From Nitrosomonadales bacterium (GTDB lineage: Bacteria; Pseudomonadota; Gammaproteobacteria; Burkholderiales; Gallionellaceae): a DNA stretch of 64,000 nucleotides. How positions within the stretch are numbered: position 1 is the stretch's first letter; every line of letters begins with the position of its first letter. A program made the translations under genes and the position numbers. The notes beneath the pieces were generated by a model that had not been told where the DNA came from, searched no databases, and saw only the letters and a list, made by a program, of their open reading frames with translations. Below, one piece after another: positions 1 through 8,793 of this stretch. Location of the stretch: positions 1 to 64,000 of the forward strand of contig JADKHS010000017.1 in the NCBI GenBank assembly GCA_016721605.1. Reading direction: 5' to 3'.

Positions 1-814
1 AGGGTAGCGGCAAGGCTGTATATGCCCAACCCCACCCAATCTGGCAGATGCCCCCAGATCAACACTTCTCGCGCTTGCTCGATAATAAAGGTGAGCGGGT
101 TGACCATGATCCAGGGACGGAATCCTTCCGGCAAAGCAGTCACAGGATAAAAGATTGGAGAAAGAAACATCATGACCGTAGTGGTGATGCCGATGGTTTG
201 TCCCACATCACGCAGAAAAACGCCCAAGGATGCAAGCATCCAGGCAAAGCCCAGCGTAAGGATAACTATAGGCAGCAGCACAAACGGGGCGAGAATTGCC
301 GTCCAGTGCAAGTAACCGTTAAACAGGGCAAAAGCAGCCAGCAGCACACCCAGGCTGATAAAGCTGTGAAAGAGCGCTGCCCCCATAGCAATGACCGGCA
401 GTGTCTCTAACGGAAACACAACTTTTTTGACGTAATTGATATTGGAAAGAATAAGCGACGGTGCACGATTGAGTACCTCAGCAAACAATCCATGTACGAT
501 CATGCCGACAAACAGCACCGTGGCAAATTGGGTTTTGCTTTCCTCACCCCAACACCCCAACGTGACTTGAAGATCACAGAGAAAACAAAGGTGTACACGG
601 TCAGCATGAACACTGGGTTAAAAAAAGACCAAGCCAGACCCATGACAGAGCCTTTATAACGACCCACCACTTCGCGCTTGGTCATTTGTACGATGAGCTG
701 GCGGTTGCGCGAAATACTTTTGACCAATGCCGCAAGCGATATAGGTTGAGCGGCGTGTGGGTTGATTCCCTGGTGAGTGGTTAGCGAAGCGAGAGACCGG
801 TCAGTAACAGTCAC
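1..814 (-). CDS. ABC-2 type polysaccharide export permease (Wzm/KpsM-like), partial, frameshifted
   Basis: Inner-membrane permease of an O-antigen or capsule ABC exporter. The N-terminal part (GTG at 814) has the family signature around KREVVGRYKGS followed by WSFFNPVFMLTVYTFVFS. Reading on in another frame below about 550 gives a clear continuation: FATVLFVGMIVHGLF, then NYVKKVVFPLE, FLRDVGQT and MFLSPIFYP, all typical of ABC-2 polysaccharide permeases. A one-base shift near 545-556, next to a run of Gs, breaks the gene. The C-terminus and any ATPase partner lie beyond the left edge. The neighbouring glycosyltransferases fit surface polysaccharide export. Whether the shift is real or a base-calling error cannot be told from the sequence alone. 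Confidence 0.8.
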
Positions 815-837
815 GCGAAGTGCTCCGCTTTTGCCAA

Positions 838-965
838 TAATTTGGCTTTTTGATCTTTATGCGGACAAGGTAAGTTCGCCTTAAATAATCCATTGGATGC
901 CAATGGCAAAAATCCTTGCTACAGGCAGAGCGAACTCCATTGAGATTAATGTTAATTGCGCGCAC
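838..965 (-). pseudogene. xthA (exodeoxyribonuclease III) 5' remnant
   Basis: From a GTG at 965 the minus strand reads VRAININLNGVRSACSKDF, which matches the conserved N-terminus of exonuclease III/AP endonuclease (MRxITxNLNGIRSAxxKGF). The similarity fades after about 20 residues and the rest of the roughly 260-residue enzyme is absent, replaced by the ABC permease gene. It stands back to back with a pyrE remnant. A divergent xth-pyrE pair is a recognised arrangement in related betaproteobacteria (recalled, not searched), which supports the call. This is a relic and not a working gene. Confidence 0.55.
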
Positions 966-1031
966 TAAAGTTCTCCATAAGCAAAGCATACAATTATAAT
1001 GGTGGCACGTCTAAATTTTGATCTATTTGCC

Positions 1032-1250
1032 ATGTCCCACTTTTGTCAGAATTTCATCCGTTTTGCCATCGAACAAGAAGTGTTGTATTTCGGTGAATTC
1101 AAAACCAAAGCTGGCCGTACGGCCATGCTCACAAAGATATTCCGCTCGCCACGGGAACAGCCACTGTTCTAGCGGAAAAAGACCTCGATGCACCTTACTA
1201 TTTTAACTGCGGATCATGGTGAAAGCGGTAGTACGGCTGATGGTCAAAAC
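1032..1250 (+). pseudogene. pyrE (orotate phosphoribosyltransferase) remnant
   Basis: An ATG at 1032 opens MSHFCQNFIRFAIEQEVLYF followed by GEFKTKAGRT, the classic PyrE start. The next recognisable piece, in another frame from about 1122, is HKDIPLATGTATVLAEKD then APYYFN. A third frame gives ADHGESG, corresponding to the KDHGEGG substrate loop. About 35 codons between GRT and HKDIPL are missing, which removes the FFNAG and GPAYKG segments. The catalytic PRPP motif further downstream cannot be found. An internal deletion together with two frame changes means real decay, unlike the single-base shifts elsewhere. A functional pyrE must lie elsewhere, or pyrimidines are salvaged. Confidence 0.75.
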
Positions 1251-1375
1251 GTAAAAATAGAATTTTTTCATGGGCAATTAGCCATAAGAGTTTGTCACTG
1301 GTAATGCTGGGGCTTATAAGATACATACCCAACCATCCTCACATGTGTTTTTAAAAAGGATGAAAACAGTTTTCG
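1251..1375. other. Leader region before the glycosyltransferase gene
   Basis: AT-rich stretch between the pyrE relic and the GT4 gene. It must hold the promoter of the polysaccharide genes, but I see no convincing -35/-10 pair. An AAAAAGGATG stretch just before the start may supply a ribosome binding site. Confidence 0.3.
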
Positions 1376-2563
1376 ATGCCTAATATCCAAATGCAAAATG
1401 TAAAAATCGCTGTAATTCATGATTGGCTAACAGTCTATGCCGGAGCCGAGCGTGTTCTGGAACAAATATTATTATGCTATCCGAATGCTGATTTATACGG
1501 CGTGGTAGATTTTATCCCATCTAAAAAACGAGGCTTTCTACTGGGGAAAACGGCAACAACTTCGTTTGTGCAAAACTTGCCTTTCGCCAGAACTCAATAC
1601 AGGCAGTATTTATCCTTAATGCCTTTAGCTATCGAACAATTCGACCTGTCCGGCTATGATTTGGTGCTTTCCAGTAGTCATGCTGTCGCAAAAGGCGTTA
1701 TTACGGGGCCGGATCAGCTTCATATCAGTTATGTTAATTCGCCTATGCGCTATGCGTGGGATTTACAACATCAATATTTGAAAGATTCAGGTTTGGACAG
1801 GGGCGTAAAGGGATGGGTCGCCAAATGGCTACTGCACAAAATGCGAATATGGGATGTGAGAACGGCTAATGGTGTTGATTGCTTTATAGCGAACTCACAA
1901 TTTATTAGGCGACGAATTGGGAAAACCTATCGCCGCAATGCGGCGGTAATTTATCCACCTGTAGAAATTTCGAAATTTACCTTACACGAAGACAAGGAAG
2001 ATTTTTATCTGGCCGCCTCCCGTCTGGTACCTTACAAAAAAATGAATCTAATCGCCGAAGCATTTACCGCCATGCCGGAGCGACGTTTGGTGATCATTGG
2101 CGACGGACCTGAAATGCAGAAAGTGAAAGCGAAGGCAGGGCCAAATGTAACGGTGCTGGGATACCAGACTGATGATGTTATGTGCGATTACATGCAGCGT
2201 GCCAAGGCGTTTGTATTTGCCGCAGAAGAGGATTTTGGCATTACCCCATTAGAAGCCCAGGCTTGTGGTACGCCAGTCATCGCGTATGGCAAGGGCGGCG
2301 TACTGGAAACAATTCGCGGCCTGGATGATGAACAGCCGACCGGGGTGTTTTTTGCTGAGCAATCCATTCAATCCATTCAAGCGGCGGTGATCTGTTTTGA
2401 ACAGGAAGCCGCTCGTATTTTACCCGTATCCTGCCGTAATAATGCCTGCCGTTTTGCACCCGAGAGATTTCGTGCAGAGTTGATGGCGTTCGTAGAAAAT
2501 GAGTGGCATCGATTCCAACAATCGCTGACGACGGCCACATCGGACAAAATGGGGTTGCCATGA
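1376..2563 (+). CDS. Glycosyltransferase family 4 (WbaZ/mannosyltransferase-like)
   Basis: Retaining GT-B glycosyltransferase of 395 residues, probably adding a hexose to a lipid-linked repeat unit at the cytoplasmic face. The acceptor half has the AGAERVL loop near residue 23. The donor half has AASRLVPYKK around residue 212, GDGPE around 241 and the EEDFGITPLEAQACGTPV nucleotide-sugar motif (E-x7-E) around 284. ATG 1376 is used; an in-frame ATG at 1391 is an alternative. Its stop overlaps the next start in an ATGA, indicating translational coupling with the sugar-phosphate transferase. The exact sugar cannot be read from the sequence. Confidence 0.85.
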   Translation: MPNIQMQNVKIAVIHDWLTVYAGAERVLEQILLCYPNADLYGVVDFIPSKKRGFLLGKTATTSFVQNLPFARTQYRQYLSLMPLAIEQFDLSGYDLVLSSSHAVAKGVITGPDQLHISYVNSPMRYAWDLQHQYLKDSGLDRGVKGWVAKWLLHKMRIWDVRTANGVDCFIANSQFIRRRIGKTYRRNAAVIYPPVEISKFTLHEDKEDFYLAASRLVPYKKMNLIAEAFTAMPERRLVIIGDGPEMQKVKAKAGPNVTVLGYQTDDVMCDYMQRAKAFVFAAEEDFGITPLEAQACGTPVIAYGKGGVLETIRGLDDEQPTGVFFAEQSIQSIQAAVICFEQEAARILPVSCRNNACRFAPERFRAELMAFVENEWHRFQQSLTTATSDKMGLP

Positions 2564-3965
2564 CCTCGCGTAGCCTGCTTAAGGAAAATGCTGGCATTCT
2601 TGAATTAATCCAGCGTTTCCTGGATCCTTTTGTGGTGGTAGCCACCGGAATGATGCTTTACGCGATCAGGTTCGGGTCTTGGGATTTTTCGGAAAATTAC
2701 GTTTTTGCGCTAATCGGTGTGTTTCTGTTTTGCCTCGCAGTGTTTCCATTTTTCGATATATATCGCCCTCATCGGGGAGCCAGTCTGTGGGCTGAAATAC
2801 AGATTTTGGCAACCGCCTGGACCGTGGTTTGCGCTGGATTGATTATCGTGCTGTTTGCAACAAAATCCAGCACCTACTTTTCCCGTATATGGATTGGCCA
2901 ATGGGCAATAGCAGGGTTTGTCTCTTTGGTCGCCTTCAGAGTAGTGTTGCGAATCGGACTGCGTTTTTTCCGTCGCCGTGGCTTCAATCTCCGTTTTATC
3001 GTTATCGCCGGGGCAGGAAAACTTGGGCAAGACGTGGCGCACCGCCTTGCCGCTTCACCATGGACGGGCTTGAAAGTGGTAAGTTTTTATGATGATGATC
3101 CGCAGATGCAGAGGCAGGCGTTTGAGGGTATTCCGGTTCGTGGTGGCCTGCATCGCCTTACCCAAGAAGTAGCGGAACTTGGTATTGATCAAGTATGGAT
3201 TGCCCTGCCATTACAACACGATAAGCAAGTCAAATCGCTGGTGGCGCAGTTAAGTCATTTACCGGTACAAGTCACCTTCGTTCCTGACATTTACGGAGTT
3301 CATTTGCTCAACCATTCCATCGGCGAGGTAGCCGGCTTTCCAGTCATCCATCTGATGGAATCCCCTTTATCTGGAATACAGGGGATCGTTAAAGCCGTCG
3401 AGGACAAAATTCTGGCGGTATTAATTCTGCTGGTAGCCAGCCCCCTCATGTTACTTATCCTAATCGGGGTCAAACTCAGTTCTCCGGGACCCATTTTCTT
3501 CAGGCAGCTACGTGGCGGGTTGCACGGTGAACGCATCTGGGTTTGGAAATTCCGCACGATGAAGCATCATGCCGAACCGGCTGAAAAAGTGCCTCAAGCA
3601 ATACCTGGCGATCACCGCATTACTGCCTTTGGCGCTTTTCTGCGACGCTCAAGTCTGGACGAATTACCTCAGTTTTTTAATGTGTTGAAGGGCGATATGT
3701 CGATTGTGGGACGCCCGCATGCGGTGGCGCATGACGAATTTTACCAGCAACAAATCGATGCCTACATGCTACGGCATCCGTCAAGCCGGGCATCACTGGT
3801 TGGGCACAAGTTAATGGCTGGAGAGGTGAAACAGGAGAGATTGAAAAAATGGAAATGCGAGTAAAGTACGATCTGTATTATATTAACAACTGGTCTTTAT
3901 GGTTCGACCTGCGAATTATTTTTATGACGGTTTTTATGATGATCACAGGCAGAAATGCGCATTAA
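2560..3965 (+). CDS. Undecaprenyl-phosphate sugar-1-phosphate transferase (WcaJ/EpsL family), frameshifted near end
   Basis: Polyisoprenyl-phosphate hexose-1-phosphate transferase that starts repeat-unit synthesis on undecaprenyl phosphate. ATG 2560 overlaps the previous stop. Order: four hydrophobic segments, a Rossmann-like CoA-binding domain with IAGAGKLG, one more membrane segment (LAVLILLVASPLMLLILIGV), then the catalytic bacterial sugar transferase domain with WKFRTM, RRSSLDELPQFFNVLKGDMS and VGRP. At about 3778 one base is lost after YMLRH. The other frame continues with VKPGITGWAQVNGWRGET and ends in TGRNAH at 3965, a full normal C-terminus. The lesion is a single shift in an otherwise intact protein of about 468 residues. 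Confidence 0.85.
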
Positions 3966-4025
3966 GTAATAATTTCTGCGTGTATTTTAATCAGCTATTT
4001 CATTTTTAATTGAAGATATTATGGT

Positions 4026-5206
4026 ATGCCCATTCAACTTGAACCTCTGCACCCTCTAAAAAATCCTGCGCCAAGAGTGGCTAGCTGCACCTCTGCTATT
4101 TTTTGCAAGCGCTTTGATTTTGTCGCTTGTCTACCTTCAACATAGCTGGCCAGGAAAATGGATAGGCGGTGCCAAGCCTTTAAGCTGGAATGGTGCGGCA
4201 CTAATCATGAACAAGGGCCAGGGTTATAGCGACCAGGACAAACTGGTAATTAAAGCGCTAACGGATCAGGGTATTGCTGTTGCGTCACTATCCCCGCCAA
4301 CTTTTCAAGCAGAAAATTATTCCACCGTCCTCTGGACTGTTTCAGGCGCCACACCAAGCGTTGAAATGGAGTTTTTGTGGCGCACTGCGGATAATCGTGT
4401 TTTTGTGCGTCCGCTTGTTTGGACAGCTAATACCCTGGAACCATTAGAAATAGCGGAAGATGAAAATTGGCACGGGCAAATTATAGACCTGGCTATCATT
4501 GTCAAGGGAACACTGGCTGCGCCGATTTTGGTAAATGGTGTTTCACTTGAGTCTGCATCTTTGCCAGAAGCGCTACCAAATATGGTGAAAAAATGGTTTG
4601 CGCTTGACCGATGGCAGGAACTTCGATCAACTTTGTAGACGGAGATGCCATCGACAAAAACGTCCCTCCTGTTTTAGCCATCGCCGCGATTATATTGCTG
4701 GCGCTGGCCTTAAGTTTAATCTTGGCCATAACAAAGTCATGCCCCTAAATATTGCCATGTTATGGGGCATGGTGTTTCTCGGCTGGTTCATATTAGATAT
4801 CCGTTGGCAGGCAAATTTGTTTCAGCAACTAGAGCTGACGCACCAGCAATTTGCCGGTAAAACCTAGGAAGGCAAACATCTTGCTGCCGAAGATGGTGCC
4901 TTGTTCGACTTCATGAAGAAAGTGAAAGCAAAGCTGCCTCCCGCTACTGGCCGCATCCTTTATTTTTCCGATGACGCCTACTCGCGGGGAAAGGGCGCTT
5001 ACCATTTATATCCTCATAACGTACTAGCCCGTAATGACCTGCCTCCGGCATCGCAGGTCAAAACCGGGGACTATATTGCACTGTTCGCAAAAAAAGGCGT
5101 GAAATATGATCGTTCACATCAATTGCTAATGTGGGGCGATGGACAATCTATAAAAGTCGACTTACTGTTCTTGGCTGAGGGCAATGCTTTGTTCAAGGTG
5201 CGTTAA
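4026..5206 (+). pseudogene. Membrane-anchored protein of the polysaccharide cluster, multiply broken
   Basis: I do not recognise a family. Reassembled, it is a protein of about 390 residues: a short N-terminus from ATG 4026, a membrane anchor (WLAAPLLFFASALILSLVYL), a long extracytoplasmic part rich in beta-type sequence, two central membrane helices (LAIAAIILLALALSLILAI and IAMLWGMVFLGWFILDIRW) and a soluble C-terminal domain ending FKVR. Lesions: a shift in an A6 run near 4057, shifts near 4625 and 4735, and an in-frame TAG at 4865-4867 in AGKT-stop-EGKH, probably from TGG. Four lesions in 850 bases suggest decay beyond sequencing noise. It abuts the next gene directly. Its place suggests a role in exopolysaccharide assembly. 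Confidence 0.55.
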
Positions 5207-6587
5207 ATGGAATTATCTACGTTAGTGGTTGGCTTGTGTTTGCCTTGGCTATTTGGGGTAGTATGGCTACGTGCACCCTGGCTCAGGGCCACCGGAGTTA
5301 CATGGCCGACGCTCTTGGGATATGGCTATCTGGGCGGAATATTATTAACCACGCTTGTGATGCGTTTGCTGAATGCGCTGGAAATCCGCCTTGGCTTCTT
5401 CAGTATTGGACTGGCACTTTTATTATTGACAGTGGCCGGTGCTTGGCTTGGCCGTAAGGAACCTTGGCGAATCAGGCGGCCCGGAGCAGATTGGCACAGC
5501 TTGGCCGGGTGGCGAAAAATCGTGTATGCCATCGTGTTGGCCGCTATCGTAATTCGGCTGGCAGGACTGGGACTGGAAATTATGTGGCGCCCGCTATTTC
5601 CTTGGGATGCCTGGTCACAGTGGGCAACCAAGGCTCGGGTTTGGTATGAGCTTGGACACTTGGCGAAATTCGTACCCGCTGACATTTGGCTTAGCGGCCA
5701 ATTGGCAGGCGCTTACACTGATGCAGCCCCCCACTACCCCCCTGCCATACCGCTCATACAAGTATGGATGAGCTACAGCTTGGGCAGATGGGACGATACT
5801 CTGATGAACTTGCCTTGGCTACTATGCGCGGCCGCCCTGGGTCTGGCATTTTATGGTCAGGCCAGGCAATGGCAGGTATCACCATTATTTGCTCTGATGT
5901 TCACCTATTTCCTGCTTTCACTTCCTATTTTGGATGTTCATGTGGCTTTGGCAGGATATGCGGATTTATTTATGGGGGCGTTTTACGGCTTAGCCGCAAT
6001 GGCTTTTTTCCACTGGGCTAGAAAGCGCGATTTCTGGCAGGGAGCCATGGCATTGCTGTTTGGATTAGGCTGCATCTTGATCAAGCAACCTGGCATTGCA
6101 TGGGCGCTGACTTTTCTTCCCGCGTTGTTGATTGTGTTCATGCCGCGTGCTGGGTTAGTGGGGACGTCCGTGCTGGCAGCAGCAAGGTGTGGCAGCTTTG
6201 TTTGTTCTTGGAGGGAAAGATTTTCATTTGTTTGGCTATCACGTGCATCTGCGCTTCGCGGCGGATTGGCAACCATTTTGGCAAAACATGATGGTGATGG
6301 ACAACTGGCACCTGCTCTGGTATCTGGTAGCGGTGGCGCTAGTTTTGTCGTTTCCGCGGCTTCTTGCCCCCTCTTTTCGAAGCATGACAGTTTTGCTGCT
6401 CTCCGCTGTTTCGTTTCTCGCGGTAGTTTTCTTTTTTACCCATGTTCAAGCATGGGCGGAAGACTACACTACGATCAATCGTGCTTTACTGCATATGGTG
6501 CCCATGCTTTTGTTTTATGTAATGGTGCTATTCCGGGAAGCTGTCAGTCTCCCGATGGTCGTGACTACCCGCCAAAAATTAACGTAA
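5207..6587 (+). CDS. Polytopic membrane protein, GT-C glycosyltransferase-like, frameshifted
   Basis: Multi-spanning protein of about 460 residues with roughly ten hydrophobic segments. After the third or fourth helix there is a periplasmic stretch, FPWDAWSQWATKARVWYELG followed by HYPPAIPLIQVW, that resembles the first-loop acidic motif of GT-C (PMT/ArnT-like) enzymes, so transfer from a lipid-linked sugar is plausible. Helices ALAGYADLFMGAFYGLAAMA and MALLFGLGCILIKQPG follow. A frameshift around 6175-6190 moves the last third into another frame, which reads FHLFGYHVHLRFAADWQPFW and continues to VVTTRQKLT at 6587. ATG 5207 follows the previous stop with no gap. Family membership is inferred from topology and the WDAWSxWxxKA motif. 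Confidence 0.65.
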
Positions 6588-6611
6588 TTAGCAAGTGCAA
6601 TCGCTCACCTC

Positions 6612-7579
6612 TTAATGCCGAGCTGACTCTATCTGTTCGCATATCCGTTTTGCACCAAGCAGAATGCGCGGCGTAGAGCGGCTGATCAGGTCGGGGTGAA
6701 TGAAAGCCATGCGGCCTTGCCGGGCAGCAATCAACGGCAACCCGCGCCATATTTTTTTCGTCTCTTCTTCCTGTTCATGCGTGGCGGCGACAGCCAGCAT
6801 CAGCTGCGGATTTTCTTTTACCAATGCTTCGTTCGAAATGGCAGGAGTCAACAGGGGCACAGCGGCAAATACGTTCTGTGCACCGCACAAACGCAGCACG
6901 TCACTGACGATATGTGCATCATTTACCGTAAGCAACGGGGCTGCGGCTATTTGAAAATAGGCGCGCACCTTAGTGCGCCCAGCATATTGTCGGCGCAAGG
7001 TATCAAGCTGTTGCACGAAGGCGTGCGCAGCAGCTTCGGCTCTGACTCAGTGCTGGCGACACGCCCCAGCAAGCGCAATACTTTGGGAATATCATCAAGA
7101 CGGCGCGGTTCCAGTACCAGCACTTTCAACTTCAGCTTTTCAAATGTGGCGCGGTCACGCGATGAGAAGCTGCTGCCCCATGCCAGCACCAGATCGGGTT
7201 TTAACGCGACCAACCGCTCCCAATCGAGACGAAATACATCGCCTACTTGCGGCAATTGTTTGGCTTGTTGTGGATAGTCACTGTACGCCGTAACCGCCAC
7301 CATATGGTTGCCCATGCCTGCGGCATAAGCCAGTTCGGTAAGATTGGGAGCTAACGAGATAATGCGCTGCGGCGGTGTGGCGAATACTACTTGCGTGCCA
7401 CTGGCATCGGTGACGGTAAATGGCGTCGCGGCCTGCGAAGTTGCGCAAAACAGCAGCAGGCAGAAAAAAATGGCATGCTTTACAACAGTATAATTACTTT
7501 CATCCTCGCCTCTCACGCTTATCCCCAGCACATGGGAAGAAGAAAGCGAACCAGGCTGAAGTGAAAAGCCTCCGCTCAC
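6612..7579 (-). CDS. BtuF-like cobalamin (or metal chelate) binding protein, frameshifted
   Basis: Periplasmic helical-backbone receptor for corrinoid or iron-chelate uptake. A hydrophobic signal sequence (HAIFFCLLLFCATSQA) precedes RIISLAPNLTELAYAAGMG, the conserved start of BtuF-type proteins. DLVLAWGSS and a long backbone helix follow. Near 7020 the frame changes. The second half reads AYFQIAAAPLLTVNDAHIVS, then DVLRLCGAQNVFA, matching BtuF C-terminal lobes. The longest reading uses a GTG at 7579 overlapping the previous stop (GTGA), but the first 30 residues look non-coding. An out-of-frame ATG just before the signal peptide hints at another small shift. No permease or ATPase is adjacent. 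Confidence 0.75.
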
Positions 7580-8691
7580 TGCGCAAAACGTTGCGCCAAT
7601 GCCACACGTTTGAGATACGCGTCGCGCGCGATTTGTACGTCCTCAAGGAAGTGCGGCAATTCTTTCAGCAATAATGCCTGTGGCCCATCCACCAAAGCCT
7701 TTACGGGAACGGGATGAAAATCCACCAGCACCATATTGGCGCCAGCCATCACTCCCTGCGCGGTGATATGCATCAAATCAAGAATGCCATCGGGCGCGGC
7801 ACTACGCGTGCCAACTGAATGCGATGGATCAATGCACACAGGCATCCGGGTCAGGCGCTTGACCACCGGCACATGCGCAAAGTCCACCAAGTTGCGGTGC
7901 GGATCGCCCATGTTGGTCTTCATACCACGCAAGCCAAACACCACATTGCGATTGCCTTCAGACGCCAGATATTCGGCGGCGTTGAGTGATTCGTCCAGCG
8001 TGATGCCAAAGCCGCGTTTAAGCAGCACCGGAAATTCCTGCTGGCGCCCAACGATTTTCAGAAGTTCGAAATTCTGTGTATTGCGGGTGCCAATCTGTAA
8101 CATCACGCCAGTGGGGTTGCCGGTCTGCTGCAATGCTGCGCGGATTTCATCGAGATGTGACTCATGCGTAATTTCCATCGCAATCACCTTTATGCCGTAC
8201 TTTCCCGCCAAGTCGAACACAAAAGGCAAACAATTCTTGCCATGCCCTTGAAAAGCATAGGGGCTGGTGCGCGGCTTGTACGCGCCCATACGCGTGCAAA
8301 TCTGGCCATTATCGCGCAACGCTTTTAACATGATCTCGACATGTTCGGCGTTATCCACCGCACAAAGTCCGGCAAACACGTTGAGCGTGTCCTGGCCAAA
8401 GCGCACGCCGTTATAGTCGAAATACGTCGGACGCGGGTCGTCTTTATGCTGCCCAAGGATACGATATTCCTCCGACACTCGCACCACACGCTCGACACAG
8501 GGCAAACTTTGCATCTCCTTGATGTCTAAAGGCTTGGTGTCGCCAATTAAGTAAATCTCGGTTAATACCTGCTCTGCACCGCGCTCAACATGCACGCGCA
8601 TCTGAACACCCATCAGCCCGGCGAGATACGCAATCAGTTGCTGATAGTCTCCGCTCTGCTGGTTGGTATTGGAAGAAAGAATCAATATCAT
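7576..8691 (-). CDS. 3-deoxy-7-phosphoheptulonate synthase family protein (AroAI-beta/KDO8PS type), divergent
   Basis: Class I aldolase-type enzyme expected to join phosphoenolpyruvate and erythrose-4-phosphate, the first step of the shikimate pathway. An N-terminal ferredoxin-like domain (residues about 1-75) precedes a TIM barrel, as in Bacillus/Thermotoga DAHP synthases. Barrel motifs: GAYKPRTSPYAFQG, IGTRNTQNFELL, PVLLKRGFG and CIDPSHSVGTR. The usual AGPC and CERG motifs are altered to AGLCAVDN and FGLRGMKTNMGDPHRN. At 371 residues it is slightly longer than common members. ATG 8691 is the clear start. These substitutions at normally conserved barrel positions leave room for a related but different substrate. 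Confidence 0.75.
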   Translation of the reverse strand: MILILSSNTNQQSGDYQQLIAYLAGLMGVQMRVHVERGAEQVLTEIYLIGDTKPLDIKEMQSLPCVERVVRVSEEYRILGQHKDDPRPTYFDYNGVRFGQDTLNVFAGLCAVDNAEHVEIMLKALRDNGQICTRMGAYKPRTSPYAFQGHGKNCLPFVFDLAGKYGIKVIAMEITHESHLDEIRAALQQTGNPTGVMLQIGTRNTQNFELLKIVGRQQEFPVLLKRGFGITLDESLNAAEYLASEGNRNVVFGLRGMKTNMGDPHRNLVDFAHVPVVKRLTRMPVCIDPSHSVGTRSAAPDGILDLMHITAQGVMAGANMVLVDFHPVPVKALVDGPQALLLKELPHFLEDVQIARDAYLKRVALAQRFAQ

Positions 8692-8793
8692 GGTGAAGCT
8701 CCTGTTATTTGCAAACCAATCATTTTCGAGAAGGATGATCCATTGCTAAGACCACTGTGCCTTCGGATCTCGTGTAAAGCCACTCTTGCCTAA

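Noticed and set aside
6947..7579. Cobalamin riboswitch in front of the BtuF-like gene
   Set aside because: The B12 box and the surrounding conserved core could not be found; only weak GC-rich pieces are present.
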